Below, one piece after another: positions 52,831-64,000 of a stretch of DNA of 64,000 nucleotides. Source of the stretch: Erinaceus europaeus. Lineage: Eukaryota > Chordata > Mammalia > Eulipotyphla > Erinaceidae. The DNA is taken from positions 33,806,441-33,870,440 of the forward strand of contig NC_080181.1 in NCBI RefSeq assembly GCF_950295315.1. The letters run 5' to 3'. Position 1 is the stretch's first letter. Every line of letters begins with the position of its first letter. The notes under the pieces are model-generated. The model did not search any database. It was not told the DNA's origin and saw only the letters and a list, made by a program, of their open reading frames with translations. The translations under genes were made by a program, and so were the position numbers.

Positions 52831-53530
52831 TTAAATTTATGGTTAACTTAAGACTCCACTAAAATCCCAAGCATATTTTCTAAGTGTATTTACCAGCCAG
52901 ATCACATAAAACTATTACCAGTTTGGCTACAAGTGACTCTCAATGCTTTAACAACTGGGAGAAAGTTTAAGCTTGTCAGATAAAGAAAGCACTACAAAAG
53001 CTGGAGAAAGGCAAGAACTAGTTCACTGAATGATGGCCTTTTTGGCAAGTACCAGGAAACCTCCCCTAACTGGGGTCCTAATTAAGGGGTCCTTGGGCTC
53101 CACACAGATATGGTGGGCCTAGACCTCTAATAGGTCCCTCTCTACACCATCCCTGGTCACTTCCATCAGGAACATCCTCATCATAAGCCCTCTCTTGGGC
53201 CCTGGTCTATATCTAGGTTCTATGGTTTTGTTAGGAAGTGCACCACCTGAAATGGAATTAAGGAGTCCTATAAGTTAGGAAAGGTCTCACCAGAGCGATG
53301 AACATCTATATGCAAACAAATCCAAGAAAAAATAAGCAAACTGTTGGAATTATGTGATCTTCCAATACTGTCTCAGGGAAAAATAGCTTAAAAAGGACCA
53401 ATTACAAGTATGGAAATCAAAAGTCTCCCTAAGAGCAAAGTTAGGTAGCAGATGGCTTTACTAGTGAGTTCTACAAACCATTCTAAGAAGAACTAGAATT
53501 CTCAAATGCTTATTCTTCTTAAATGCTTAT
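52831..53530 (+). repeat. Weak L1 remains
   Basis: Only scattered L1 words ('ttactagtgagttctacaaacc' near 53458) are visible; 52930-53280 shows none. Confidence 0.4.
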
Positions 53531-53544
53531 AAAGAATCAGATAG

Positions 53545-53747
53545 GGTGGTGCACCTAGTTAAATGCATACATTACAGTGCTCAAAGACCCAGGTTCAAGA
53601 CCTCTGGTCCCCACTGGCAGGGGCAAAGCTTCACAAGTGGTAAAGCAGTGCTACAGGTGTCTCTCTTTTCCTCTCCCTTTCTATGTCCCCTCCCCCTCTC
53701 AATCTCTATCCAATAATAAATAAATTAATTAAATAATAAGAAAATAA
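53545..53747 (+). repeat. SINE-3
   Basis: 'gggtggtgcacctagttaaatg', 'acccaggttcaagacctc', 'caataataaataaatt'. Confidence 0.88.
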
Positions 53748-54236
53748 ATGGAAGGACCTTATGATCCAGCAATACAACTCTTAGGCATTTATCCAAAGGG
53801 CACTCAAACACTAATCAGAGAGACATATGCACCTCTATGTTCCTAGCTGCATTATTCACAGCAGCCATAGAGTAGAAGCAGCCTAAATGTCAACAGATGG
53901 CTGGCTAAAGAAGTTATGCTACATGGAATATTACTCTGCTATCTAAAAGATGATATTGTGTCCTTTGGGACAAAATATATAAAACTGGAGATAATTTTGC
54001 TTACCAGATGGTTTTACTCATATATGGAATCTAGAGATCTGATTTACATGAATTCTCCCCTCCCCCCCAAAAAAAAATTCCAAGCAAAACAGAAGCAAGC
54101 AAACTGTAAGACCTGTGAAAACTATGGTGGTTATCATTGGGAGGTTAGAGGATGGGGTCACGAAACTCTGATGGTAGGTATGGTGTGGAACTGCATATTG
54201 TGACCTTATAATCTTGTAACAAACTATTAGTTACTG
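53748..54236 (+). repeat. Old L1 3' end
   Basis: 'gatccagcaatacaactctt', 'cattattcacagcagccat', 'aaactggagataattttgc'. It is followed by a truncated SINE-3 (54237-54290). Same family as 62600-63280. Confidence 0.7.
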
Positions 54237-54604
54237 GGGGCCAAGTGGTGGCACACCTGGTTAAGTTCACAGATTACAAACTATCAGTAACAAATAAAAA
54301 GTTATTTTAAAAATTACTGTAGGGAACATATTATTGATACCAGGGAGAGAACAATAGTGAATCATTAAAACACCTGGCTTCACTTTTTACATATGACTGA
54401 TGCTGAGAAGCTGGAGTTCTGCTATATGTGTATCCTGCTATTTAACTGGAGAGTACCAGGAGGGAGGGCAGACTGATTTAGTAGTGATTTGAATAACTAA
54501 CTTCAGTTTGCCCATTGGGGAGTGTGGAAGATTGGAGAAGAATACTTCCCATCCCCCTCATTGTCCAATGTTTTTCACTTTAAAATAATTTTTCTTTTAT
54601 TTTC

Positions 54605-54713
54605 TAACCAAAAAGAAAAAGAAGGAGGAGAAGGAGAAGGAGAAAGAGAAGGAGAAGAAGGAGGAGGAGGAGGAGAAGGAGAAGAAGGAGAAGGAGAAGT
54701 AGTAGTAGAAGAG
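54605..54713. repeat. GGA/GAA purine repeat
   Basis: More than 100 bp of almost pure purine on the + strand, just before the L1 5' end. Confidence 0.92.
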
Positions 54714-54755
54714 GAGACTTCCGGAGGCGGAGCTACGAGCAGCAGCAGATCTGTT

Positions 54756-54857
54756 TCTCTCCTCTCCTCTCCTCTCCTCTCCTCTCCTCTCCTCTCCTCT
54801 CCTCTCCTCTCCTCTCCTCTCCTCTCCTCTCCTCTCTTCTCCTCTCCTCTCCTCTCC
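54756..54857. repeat. (CCTCT)n pentanucleotide repeat
   Basis: About 20 units with one interruption, at the 5' end of the L1 5'UTR; pure pyrimidine on the + strand. Confidence 0.93.
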
Positions 54858-55363
54858 CAGATCAATTAGGAATACCAAAGGAGACCACCTGGGACCGAAA
54901 CAAGACAGGACTAGAACGACTACAGGAACCCACCAAATCACCAGTGAGTGCAAACACACGTGGCTGGTGACAGAAAGGAGCCAAGGGAGAGACTAAGTGG
55001 CTGGTAACAGTCCGAGAGTCTGTCAGTTGAGACACCACCTCCAGTCTGTTCCACCAACAAGGGGACAGCTGAAGGGAGGAGAGGACTCCCCAGAGACTCA
55101 CCAAGTGCAACTCTGAGTCTCCATTGCTACTGCCCTCGGAATCTGGAGCAGCGGCAGGGAGGGACACTGGGGGACAGAGATCTAACCAGGAAATTCAGGA
55201 GAAGACCTACACCTCTGTGGCATAGCTGTGGGGCTGTGAAAGTCTCTTTGCATAACCACCGGACTATCTCTGCCACACTCTGCCTTATCTCTTGGTTAGG
55301 AGTCAGTGATTGAGTTAAGAAGCCTACTTATAGTTAGAAGCCTCCAGGCTCCCATAGCCTACA

Positions 55364-56523
55364 ATGAAGAAAAAAAAAGAGGCTTTTAAATCACTGAGCT
55401 CCAACTCAGGGATTAAAATACTATTGAAACAACTGCTAACTTCCACCACTGTGAACCCTTTAATTACCTTACATAGACACAAGTCAATCCAGGAAATAGT
55501 GATCAGTAATTTGAAAAGTACTAAGAGAGGGAACTCAAACATAATATAGAAAATGGGTAAACCAACAAGAAGAAATATTGGAGAAACGAACCAGGACAAC
55601 AGTTGAACTAAAAGCCCCCCAAAGGGTGAAGCACAAAATAACGAGTTCAACATCCAAACATTAGCTAAGGAAATAATCACAGGAGTGAGTAAAGAGTTTG
55701 AAAGAATTGTAATCAGAAATACAAGAACAACAAATGAGACTCTGGAAGAAAACACTATCTCAAGGTTATTAGAGAGCTAAAAGCTGAAATAGCTGAGCTA
55801 AGAACACAACTAGCTGAACAAGCTAAAACAGTATCAGAGCAGGGAAACAAAATAGATGAACTCCAGAAAACAGTAGAGGGCAGAGAGAATAGAATCAATG
55901 AGGCTGAAGACAGAATTAGCAAGATCGAGGACGAATTAGAGAGAACTAAAACAGAAATAAGAGATCTCAAAAAGAGATTAAGAGATGCTGAAAACAACAA
56001 CAGAGACCTATGGGATGACTTCAAAAGAAATAATATACGCATTATTGGCTTACCAGAGGAAGAAAGAGAGGGAGAGGAAGAAAGCATTCTTCAGGCCATA
56101 ATAGCTGAAAACTTCTCTAGTCTAGACAACATCAAAGGCATAAAGATTCAAGAAACCCAGAGGATCCCAAACAGAATTAACCCAGACTTAAAGACACCAA
56201 AACACATCATATTTAGAATGGAAAGGAATAAGGATAAAGAAAGGATCCTGAAGGCTGCAAGAGAAAAACAAAGAGTCACCTACAGAGGAAAACCCATAAG
56301 ATTAGCAGCAGACTTCTCCACACAAACACTACAGGCCAGAAGAGAATGGCAAGATATCTATCGAGTTCTCAATGAGAAAAGCTTTCAACCAAGAATACTA
56401 TATCCTGCTAGACTGTCATTCAGACTAAATGGAGGCATCAAAACCTTCTCAGACAAGCAACAGTCGAAGGAATCAACTATCACCAAGCCTACCCTGAAAG
56501 AAGTTCTAAAAGGTCTTCTATAA
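55364..56523 (+). pseudogene. L1 ORF1 remnant
   Basis: Starts MKKKKEAFKSLSSNSGIKIL and ends KPTLKEVLKGLL with a stop. The middle is coiled-coil-like (Glu/Lys/Leu-rich, with AELRTQLAEQ-type repeats near 55800) followed by the RNA-binding part (RKPIRLAADFSTQTLQARRE region near 56290). Frameshifts split it into pieces. ORF1 encodes the nucleic-acid chaperone of L1; this copy cannot make an intact one. Confidence 0.85.
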
Positions 56524-56580
56524 ACAGTCAGACCATCATAAATAGGACATATATCAGAACACTCTAAAACTCTACAAGAA

Positions 56581-59500
56581 TGGCATTAAAATATCTTCAA
56601 TCTTTGATATCAATAAATGTCAATGGCCTGAATTTACCTATTAAAAGACACAGAGTAGGAAGATGGATCAGAAAATACAACCCAACAATATGCTGTCTAC
56701 AGCAAATCCACCTAACTTAACCAGACAAACACAGACTTAACATGAAAGGATAGAAAACTATCATATAAGCCAATGGCCCAGAAAAAAGGGCAGGAACAGC
56801 TATTCTCATATATGACATGATAGACTTTAAAATAAATAAGATACTTAATGCTCAGAGGATCAGTCAATCAAGAGGACTTAACAATTATTAACATCTATGC
56901 ACCCAATGAGAAGCCATCAAATTCATCAAATGTCTACTGAAAGAGCTACAGCAATATATTAACAGCAACACAGTCATAGTAGGGGACTTCAACACCCCAC
57001 TCTCTCAACTTGACAGATCACCCAGGCAGAAAATCAATAAAGACCTAAGGAAGCTAAATGAAGAGATAGATAAACTAGAACTATTAGACATTTTCAGAGT
57101 CATTCATCCCAAGAAACTGGAATACACATTTTACTCAAATACACATGGGTCATTCTCAAGGACAGACCATATGTTAGGCCACAAAGACAGCATAAGCAAA
57201 TTCAAGAGCATTAAAATCATCCCAAGCATCTTCTCAGACAACAGTGGAATTAAACTAACACTTAACAATCAACAAAAGATTAGTAATAATCCCAAAATGT
57301 GGAAGCTCAACAGTACACTTCTTAACAACCTCTGGGTCAAATAGGAAATCAAGGAAGAAATCAAAATGTTTTGAGACTTCAATGAAAATGAAGACACAAG
57401 CTATCAAAATAGTTGGGACACAACTAAGGCAGTACTAAGAGGGAAGTTCATAGCTATACAAGCACACATTAGGAAACAAGAAAAAGCACAAACAGCCTGA
57501 CTGCACATCTTAAAGACCTAGAAGTAGAAGAACAAAGGAACCCTAAAGCAACCAGAAGGACAAAAATCACTAAAGTTAGGGCAGAAATAAATAACATTGA
57601 GAATAAGAAAACCATACAAAAGATCAATGAAAGTAAATGTTGGTTCTTCGAAAGAGTGAACAAAATCAACAAACCTTTAGCCAGACTCACTAAACAAAAA
57701 AGGGAGAAGACCCAAATAAATCAGATAGTAAATGAAAGAGGAAATATCACGACACCGCAGAAATTCAACATATCATGCGAGGCTTCTACGAACAACTATA
57801 TGCCACCAAGTTAGAGAACTTGGAAGAAATGGACGATTTCCTAGATACCTACCAACTTCCATAACTAAGTAAAGAGGAAGTGTATAACATGAACAGGCCC
57901 ATCGCAGCCAATGAAATTGAAACAGTTATCAAAAATCTCCCGAAAATAAAAGTCCTGGACCAGATGGTTTTACAAATGAATTCTACAAAACCTTCAAAGA
58001 AGAACTAATACCTCTACTTTCAAAAGTCCAGCTTCTATGAAGCTAACATCACTCTGATACCAAAAGCAGAAAAGGACACAACCAAAAAAGAAAACTACAG
58101 ACCAATATCTCTGATGAACATAGATGCTAAAATACTGAACAAAATTCTAGCTAACCTGATATAGCAGTATATTAAAAAGATTGTTCATCATGACCAAGTG
58201 GGGTTTATCCCAGGCATGCAAGGTTGGTTTAACAAACGTAAATCAATCAATGTGATGCACCACATCAACAAAAGCAAGACCAAAAATCACATGGTCATAT
58301 CAATAGATGCAGAGAAAGCCTTTGACAAAATACAACATCCCTTTATGATCAAAACACTACAAAAAATGGGGATAGCTGGAAAATTCCTGATGATAATGGA
58401 GTCTATATAGCAAACTTACAGCCAACATCATACTCAATGGTGAAAAACTGGAAGCATTTCCCCTCAGATCAGGTACTAGACAGGACTGCCCACTATCAAT
58501 CACCATTACTATTCAACATAGTATTGGAAGTTCTTGCCATAGCAATCAGGCAGGAGGAAGGAATTAAAGGGATACAGATTGGAAGCAAAGAAGTCAAACT
58601 CTCCCTATTTGCAGAAGACATGATAGTATACACGGAAAAAACCTAAGGAATCCAGCAAGAAGCTTTTGGATATCATCAGGCAATACAGTAAGGTGTCAGG
58701 CTACAAAATTAACATTCAAAAGTCAGTGGCATTCCTCTATGCAAACACGAAGCTAGAAGAAATTGAAATCCAGAAATCAATTCCTTTTACTATAGCAACA
58801 AAAACAATAAAATATCTAGGAGTAAACCTAACCAAAGAAGTGAAAGACTTGTATACTGAAAATTGAGTCACTACTCAAGGAAATTGAAGACACAAAGAAG
58901 TGGAAAGATACTCCATGTTCATGGGTTGGTAGAATTACCATCATCAAAATATATATACTACCCAGAGCCATCTACAAATTTAATGCTATCCCCATCAAGA
59001 TCCCAAGCACATTTTTTAGGAGAATAGAAAAAATGCTACAAATGTTTATCTGGAACCAGAAAAGACCAAGAATTGCCAAAACAATCTTGAGAAAAAAGAA
59101 CAGAACCGGAGGCAACACTCCCAGATCTCAAATTGTATTATAGGGCCATTGTCATCAAAACTGCTTGGTACTGGAACATGAATAAACACACTGACCAGTG
59201 GAATAGAATCAAGAGCCCAGAAGTGAGCCCCCACACCTATGGACATCTAATCTTTGACAAAGGGGCCCAGATTCTTACATGGGGAAAGCAGAGTCTCTTC
59301 AACAAATGGTGTTGGAAACAATGGGTTGAGACATGCAGAAGAATGAAACTGAATCACTGTATTTCACCAAATACAAAAGTAAATTCCAAGTGGATCAAGG
59401 ACTTGGATGTTAGACCACAAACTATCAGATACTTAGAAGAAAATATTGGCAGAACTTTTTTCCACATACATTTTAAAGACATCTTCAATGAAACGAATCC

Positions 59501-60324
59501 AATTACAAAGAAGACTAAGGCAAGCACAAACCTACATCAAATTAAAAAGCTTCTTCACAACAAAATAAACCACTACCCAAACCAAGAGACCCCTCACAGA
59601 ATGGGAGAAGATCTTTACATGCCATACATCAGACAAGAGTTTAATAACCAACATATATAAAGAGCTTATCAAACTCAACAACAAGACAACAAATAACCCC
59701 ATCCAAAAATGGGGGGAGGACTTGGACAGAATATTCACCACAGAAGAGATCCACAAGTCTGAGAAACACATGAAAAAATGCCCCAAGTCTCTGATTGTCA
59801 GAGAAATGCAAATAAAGACAACAATGAGATATCACCTCACTCCTGTGAGAATGTCATACATCAGAAAAGGTAACAGCAGCAAATGCTGGAGAGGGTGTGG
59901 GGTCAAAGGAACCCTCCTACACTGCTGGTGGGAATGTCAATTGGTCCAACCTCTCTGAACAACAGTCTGGAGAACTCTCAGAAGGCTAGAAATGGACCTA
60001 CCCTATGACCCTGCAATTCCTCTCCTGGGGATATATCCTAAGGAACCTAACACATCCATCCAAAAAGATCTGTGTACACATATCTTCTTAGCAGCACAAT
60101 TTGTAATAGCCAAAACCTGGAAGCAACCCAGGTGTCCAACAACAGATGAGTTGCTGAGCAAGTTGTGGTAAAATATATACACAATGGAATACTACTCAGC
60201 TGTAAAATGGTGACTTCACCGTTTTCAGCCGATCTTGGATGGACCTTGAAAAATTCATGTTAAGTGAAATAAGTCAGAAACAGAAGGAGAATATGGGATG
60301 ATCTCACTCTCAGGCCGAAGTTGA
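56581..60324 (+). pseudogene. L1 ORF2 remnant (endonuclease and RT)
   Basis: Begins MALKYLQSLISINVNGLN. The endonuclease motif usually written QETH reads QQIH and is followed by a stop. GDFNTPLS is present near 56980. RT pieces include [15 protein letters not shown] (58198) and [12 protein letters not shown]. The catalytic FADD reads FAED near 58612. The C-terminal cysteine motif region ([19 protein letters not shown]) is at about 59880. Many stops and frameshifts: not functional. Confidence 0.87.
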
Positions 60325-60564
60325 AAAACAAGATGAGAAAAGAAAACACAAGTAGAACCTGAAATGGAATTGGCATATTGCACCAAAGTAAAAGACTCTG
60401 GGGTGGGTGGGAGAATACAGGTCCATGAAGGATTCAGAGGACCTAGTGGGGGTTGTATTGTTATATGGGAAACTGGTCAATGTTATGCATGTACAAACTA
60501 TTGTACTTACTGTTGAATGTAAAACATTAATCCCCCCCCAATAGTAATAATAAAATTAAAAAAA

Positions 60565-60622
60565 GAAGTAAAAAAGAAGAAGAAGAAGGAGAAGGAGAAG
60601 AAGGAGAAGAAGAAGAAGAAAC
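60565..60622. repeat. (GAA)n/(GGAGAA)n repeat
   Basis: Grown from the L1 tail or part of the split purine repeat that also precedes the L1. Confidence 0.9.
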
Positions 60623-60964
60623 AAAGAAATTGTTGTTCTCTGTTAAATGCAGGTTTCAAACAACCCTATGAGACTACAAGGGAAAAGCAGTCTGCTCATT
60701 TCCATTTTCGGATTTTGTAGGAAATATAAAAATCTGATTTCAGATGTCTTTCCAAGTAAATGCTATACTCAAGCAGACATCTGTTCAAAAAGGTCACTCT
60801 TAATGGAGTTATCTCCTTAGTGGGCTTACAACATGGTCTATGCTTAGGACTGGGGGCTCAGATCCACTATAGCAGAATTCTATTTAAAACATGAGGCTTA
60901 TGATTATTGACATCTGCATTTTCCTTGGCTACCATCCCAAACCCAGGTACCTTTTTGCCCTCTT
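60623..60964. other. NCAPD3 intron, no named feature
   Basis: About 340 bp of ordinary sequence. Confidence 0.4.
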
Positions 60965-61003
60965 TTTCTTCTTTACTTAGAAGTTATTAATGGTAGAGAT
61001 AAG

Positions 61004-61034
<31 letters not shown>

Positions 61035-61128
61035 ACCAGAGCATCAAACTGGCACATATGAAGCTAGAGGTTAAACTCAGTGTTGCATGTTCATAAGCCC
61101 AGTGTTCTAGTCACTGTGCCCCTTCTAG
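60965..61128 (-). repeat. SINE-2, reverse, with (AG)n
   Basis: 'gaaccagagcatcaaactgg' and 'gctagaggttaaactcag'. Confidence 0.7.
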
Positions 61129-61179
61129 GCCACAGACCCCCTTTCTTTCTCTCTCTCTTTTGTTCTTTCTTTCTTCCTC

Positions 61180-61378
61180 TTAATAATTTAATAATGATCA
61201 ATAAGACTGTGGAATAAGAGGGATACAATTCTATGCAATTCCCACCACCAGAGTTCCATGTTCCATTCCCTCCACTGGAAGGTTCCCTATTCTTTATCCC
61301 TCTGGGAGTATGAACCAAAGATCTTTATGGGGTGCTGAAGCTTCATATATGCCAGTTTGATGCTCTGGTTCTTTCTCA

Positions 61379-61420
<42 letters not shown>

Positions 61421-61530
61421 ACACTGGTGTTGACAGGCTGATCCATACCCCCTGCCTGTTTCTATCTTTCCCTAGTGGGGCAGGGCTCTGGGGAGGTTGG
61501 GCTCCTGGCAGGTCCCATTTCTTATCTGGT
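61180..61530 (-). repeat. REP-X variant, reverse, interrupted
   Basis: 'taataatgatcaataagac', 'ggaataagagggatacaattc', then a SINE-2-like tail piece with (CT)n (about 61336-61420), then 'cctagtggggcagggctctgg'. It shares its tail type with the copy fused to L1 at 7262. Confidence 0.72.
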
Positions 61531-62034
61531 CCTCCTATTCTCTATTCATCTCTGTACTGTACTATTTCTCTTTTCCACATTTCCTTTTCCTTTCCTTGAA
61601 TCTTCTGGATGCTCTGTTTTCCTGATCTGAGCCTCTGCCCTGCTATACATCCTCTTCATAGATGAGAGCTGGTTTTCTTTTTTTTTATTGCCCAACAAAC
61701 ACTGTTTCTTTTACAGTCTTCAAGGGGAAACTACTCTCAAATTCCATTCTTCTTCTAGCGTTTGCCATTATTACAAGGACCACACTCTTCTTATAGTTTC
61801 ATGTATTCAATTCAGTTACTAAATGTTTACTGGATATCTGTTTGGTTTTGAGCTCTTTCAGGTGATCAGAGGAAAACAGTAAAGAAAACAAAAATCCCCT
61901 TTTATTCAAAAAGTCAGAGATGTCATACATTATATAATACAAAATAGGTTACCAAGCTGAATAAAAAGATTATTAGAAGAGGGAATAAGGAAGGGGACAG
62001 GGAGGAGTGGCCATAGGTTAAAACAAACAAAAGA
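61531..62034. other. NCAPD3 intron, no named feature
   Basis: About 500 bp; no exon or clear repeat. The word 'ttcttctagcgtttgcc' at about 61750 recurs at the window end. Confidence 0.4.
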
Positions 62035-62260
62035 AGGGGTTGGTGGTGGCAAACCTGTTTAAGTGCACAAATTTCCAAGCACAAAGACCCATGTTTGAGC
62101 CACCAGTCCCCACGGGGACTGCAGGAGGAAAGCTTCATGAATGATGAAGCAAGGCTGCAGCTGTCTCTGTGTCTCTTTCCCTCTCTACCTCCCCCTTCTC
62201 TTTCAATTTCTAGCTATCTCTACCCAATAAAGAAAGATAATTTTAAAAAGCAATAAAACA
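62035..62260 (+). repeat. SINE-3
   Basis: 'ggggttggtggtggcaaacc', 'catgtttgagccaccagtc', 'ctacccaataaagaaag'. Confidence 0.82.
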
Positions 62261-62599
62261 AACAAAAAACAGTTTTCAGCTCCTACCACATGTTTTCTCT
62301 CTCTAAACAATGTTGGCTCAGAGCAGTGTAGCCCAGGTGATGATCAAAAGATAAAAGAATAATTGAGAATAGGGCGAACAAGGCTCCTGCCAGCTGAATG
62401 GTTTGCCCTTTATAGATTGGTGACCACTTTCTAGTTTTTGCAGTTCTAATCTTAACTTCACTTCTGGTCTGAACTACTGTGTCTCCCTAGTACCCCGAAT
62501 TCCTATGTTGGAAATCTAGGTCCCCAGAAAAAATATTAGAAGGTGGGGTCTTTGGGAGTTCTCATGAATGGACTAGTGTTCTTAAAAAAGCTACAGAAA

Positions 62600-63280
62600 A
62601 CTCCTTGCCCTTACTGTCACATGAAGATCCAGTGGGAATGGCGTACATCAACAAATACAAAATAACATGTACTGGTAAGGTTGTAGGGAAAAAAGGGACT
62701 CTGCTGGTGAGAGTGAAAACTGGCACAGTCCCTTTGGAAGACTGTCAGGAGACCTAGCAATTCCACTCTTAGGCATTTGTCCAGTGGACACATGTACCCC
62801 TATGTTCATAGCTGCAGTATTCACAATAGCCAGAGTGGAAGCAGCCTAAATGCCCATCCACAAATGACTGGCTAATGAAGTTGTGGGATATATATTCCAT
62901 AGAATACTACTCTGCAATCAAAAAAGATGATATTATGATCTTTGGGACAAAATGGATGGCATTGGAGGTGATTATGCTTAATGAAATAAGTAAAGAGATG
63001 AAGGACAACTACCAGATGGTTTTGCTCATATGTGGAATCCAGAGAATATATATGAATTTATGAATATATATGAACCTAGAGAATATACATGAATTTGAAA
63101 AAAAATTCTTTTAAGCAGAAGCAAACAAATTGTTCCTAAGACTTTGTGAGGACTATGGTGGGTATCGTTGGGAGGTGGAAGGGTAAGGACACAGAACTTT
63201 GGTGGTAGGTGCAGTCTTACAATCTTGTAACCCACTATTAATTACAAATACAAAAATTTTTAATGCAGTGGGAAGTCAGC
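62600..63280 (+). repeat. Old L1 3' end
   Basis: 'attccactcttaggcatttg', 'aaaatggatggcattggagg', 'gttttgctcatatgtggaatcc'. Contains a degraded 'MKLWDIYSIEYYSAIKKDD' ORF2 end (62875). Confidence 0.75.
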
Positions 63281-63724
63281 TATCTAAAAGAGACCAACAC
63301 CAGGATGCAACCATGACTGCTCCCTGACCTCAGCCTTCCAGCCTCCAAAGTATGAGAAACAAATTCCTGCTGTTTAGAAGTCACCCCCGCCCATGGTAGT
63401 TTGCTGTAGCAACTTGAACAAACTGTTAAGACAATCACTAAACTCATCTTCAAAACCCATAGAGATGAGCTCATGTAACCCCTAACTTTCTATTTCCCTG
63501 ATTTCATTGACTCCAGTGACCCTTGTGTCTAGTCTGTGTTGCCACTCTGCGGTTACATCCAGGACCAAGGCACCTACACTTTCTGCTCAAAAAGAACCCG
63601 TTATAACCACATCCACCCAGCCTTCCTTCTTTCTGACCTCCTTATTCTCATTACACTTATTCTATAAATTCACCCAGCTAATTCTCTTCTCCCCAACCAA
63701 ATTATCTCTTTTCCACTTTCAATA
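63281..63724. other. NCAPD3 intron, no named feature
   Basis: About 440 bp without a feature I can support. Confidence 0.4.
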
Positions 63725-63957
63725 GGCCTGGCTTCACTTCTTTATTATTGCTACTATTATCAGTGTTATTATTTTGGACAGAGACAGAGAAGTAGAGAGG
63801 GAAAGAGGAGATGGGGAAAGGGAAAGGAGAAGAGAGAGAGAGAGAGAGATGGAGAGAGACTGACCAACTGAGACCTTTAGCACTGTTACGCCACTTATGA
63901 AGCTTCACCCCTACAGACAGGGACCAGGAACTTGAACTTGAGTTCTTGTGCACTGTT
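63725..63957 (-). repeat. SINE-3, reverse
   Basis: 'tttattattgctactattatc', an (AG)n tract near 63832, 'ttgaacttgagttcttgtg'. The last 43 bp of the window repeat a word seen at 61750. Confidence 0.7.
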
Positions 63958-64000
63958 CTTCTTCTAGCGTTTGCCCTTCTTCTGTAGCCAGTCAACAGCG

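Larger units (their letters stand above)
54716..60563 (+). mobile_element. Near full-length L1, inactive
   Basis: 5'UTR (54716 to about 55363, starting near 'cttccggaggcggagctacg'), decayed ORF1 (55364-56523), decayed ORF2 (56581-60324) and a 3'UTR ending in ATAATAAAATTAAAAAAAG. About 5.85 kb. Both ORFs carry stops and frameshifts. GAA-type repeats flank both ends, which hides the target duplication. Confidence 0.88.
34415..64000 (-). other. NCAPD3: NCAPD3 gene body, last eleven coding exons and introns
   Basis: Eleven exons join in frame into 463 residues plus a split first codon and a stop, with no internal stop. The product matches the C-terminal third of condensin II subunit D3, a HEAT-repeat scaffold of the nuclear condensin II complex. 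Ten of the internal splice sites are GT-AG or close to consensus; one is GC-AG. The intron from 50516 runs to the window edge (at least 13.5 kb) and contains the near full-length L1. Confidence 0.93.

Noticed and set aside
54522..54959. Long open frames rich in Glu/Gly or Arg/Glu
   Set aside because: Translations of the GGA/GAA and CCTCT simple repeats at the L1 5' end.
50516..64000. Search for further upstream NCAPD3 exons
   Set aside because: No stretch with acceptor/donor pair and HEAT-like coding was seen; the region is intron, L1 and SINEs. A short exon could still have been missed.

Overview
The window is nuclear DNA from a placental mammal. It carries spliced genes with conserved exon phases, LINE-1 elements, LTR retroelements, (TG)n repeats and many tRNA-derived SINEs. 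The commonest SINE (core words 'gggttaagcgc', 'ggttcgagcc', 'gcaggtctgcaggtgtc') is, as far as I remember, typical of hedgehogs (Erinaceidae, e.g. Erinaceus). I infer a hedgehog-like eulipotyphlan; only a database search could confirm the species.

Two host genes meet tail to tail. JAM3 (junctional adhesion molecule C) is on the + strand. Bases 1-21116 are the end of its long first intron, followed by exons 2-9 between 21117 and 31222. The signal-peptide exon lies upstream of the window. The eight exons join in frame and encode 284 residues after a split Gly codon, as expected for a 310-residue protein. A long 3'UTR follows, to about 34.4 kb. NCAPD3 (condensin II subunit D3) is on the - strand. 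Its last eleven coding exons lie between 34926 and 50515 and encode about 463 C-terminal residues: the end of the HEAT-repeat region, a Pro-rich linker and a basic tail. From 50516 to 64000 I see only intron and repeats. The poly(A) signals of the two genes are about 65 bp apart on opposite strands, so the 3' ends abut or overlap. Neither promoter is in the window. The two genes act separately: JAM3 in cell-cell adhesion and polarity, NCAPD3 in mitotic chromosome condensation.

The rest is mostly transposable elements, many nested. 1-9.4 kb: SINEs, an unclassified repeat (called REP-X here), ancient L1, and a chimera of L1 with a REP-X tail. 9.6-12.5 kb: an internally deleted endogenous retrovirus with two LTRs, a Lys-type primer-binding site and a 6-bp target duplication, inserted in an L1. 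15.8-16.4 kb: a solo LTR in an older L1. 21.2-21.8 kb: a Tigger-type DNA transposon fossil. 35.8-37.5 kb and 49.2-49.9 kb: SINE clusters inside NCAPD3 introns. 42.7 kb: an 81-bp MADE1-like mariner miniature element. 54.6-60.6 kb: a near full-length but dead L1 with a long purine/pyrimidine repeat at its 5' end. 62.6-63.3 kb: an old L1 3' end.

Most interesting points: a (TG)15 tract directly against the JAM3 exon 4 acceptor, similar in layout to CFTR exon 9; a GC-AG intron in NCAPD3; the abutting 3' ends; the REP-X family and its L1 chimera; and a 19-bp-period array of small palindromes inside the retrovirus. I found no prokaryote-type system, CRISPR array or new gene cluster. SINE families are numbered 1-6 locally, by shared words within this window.
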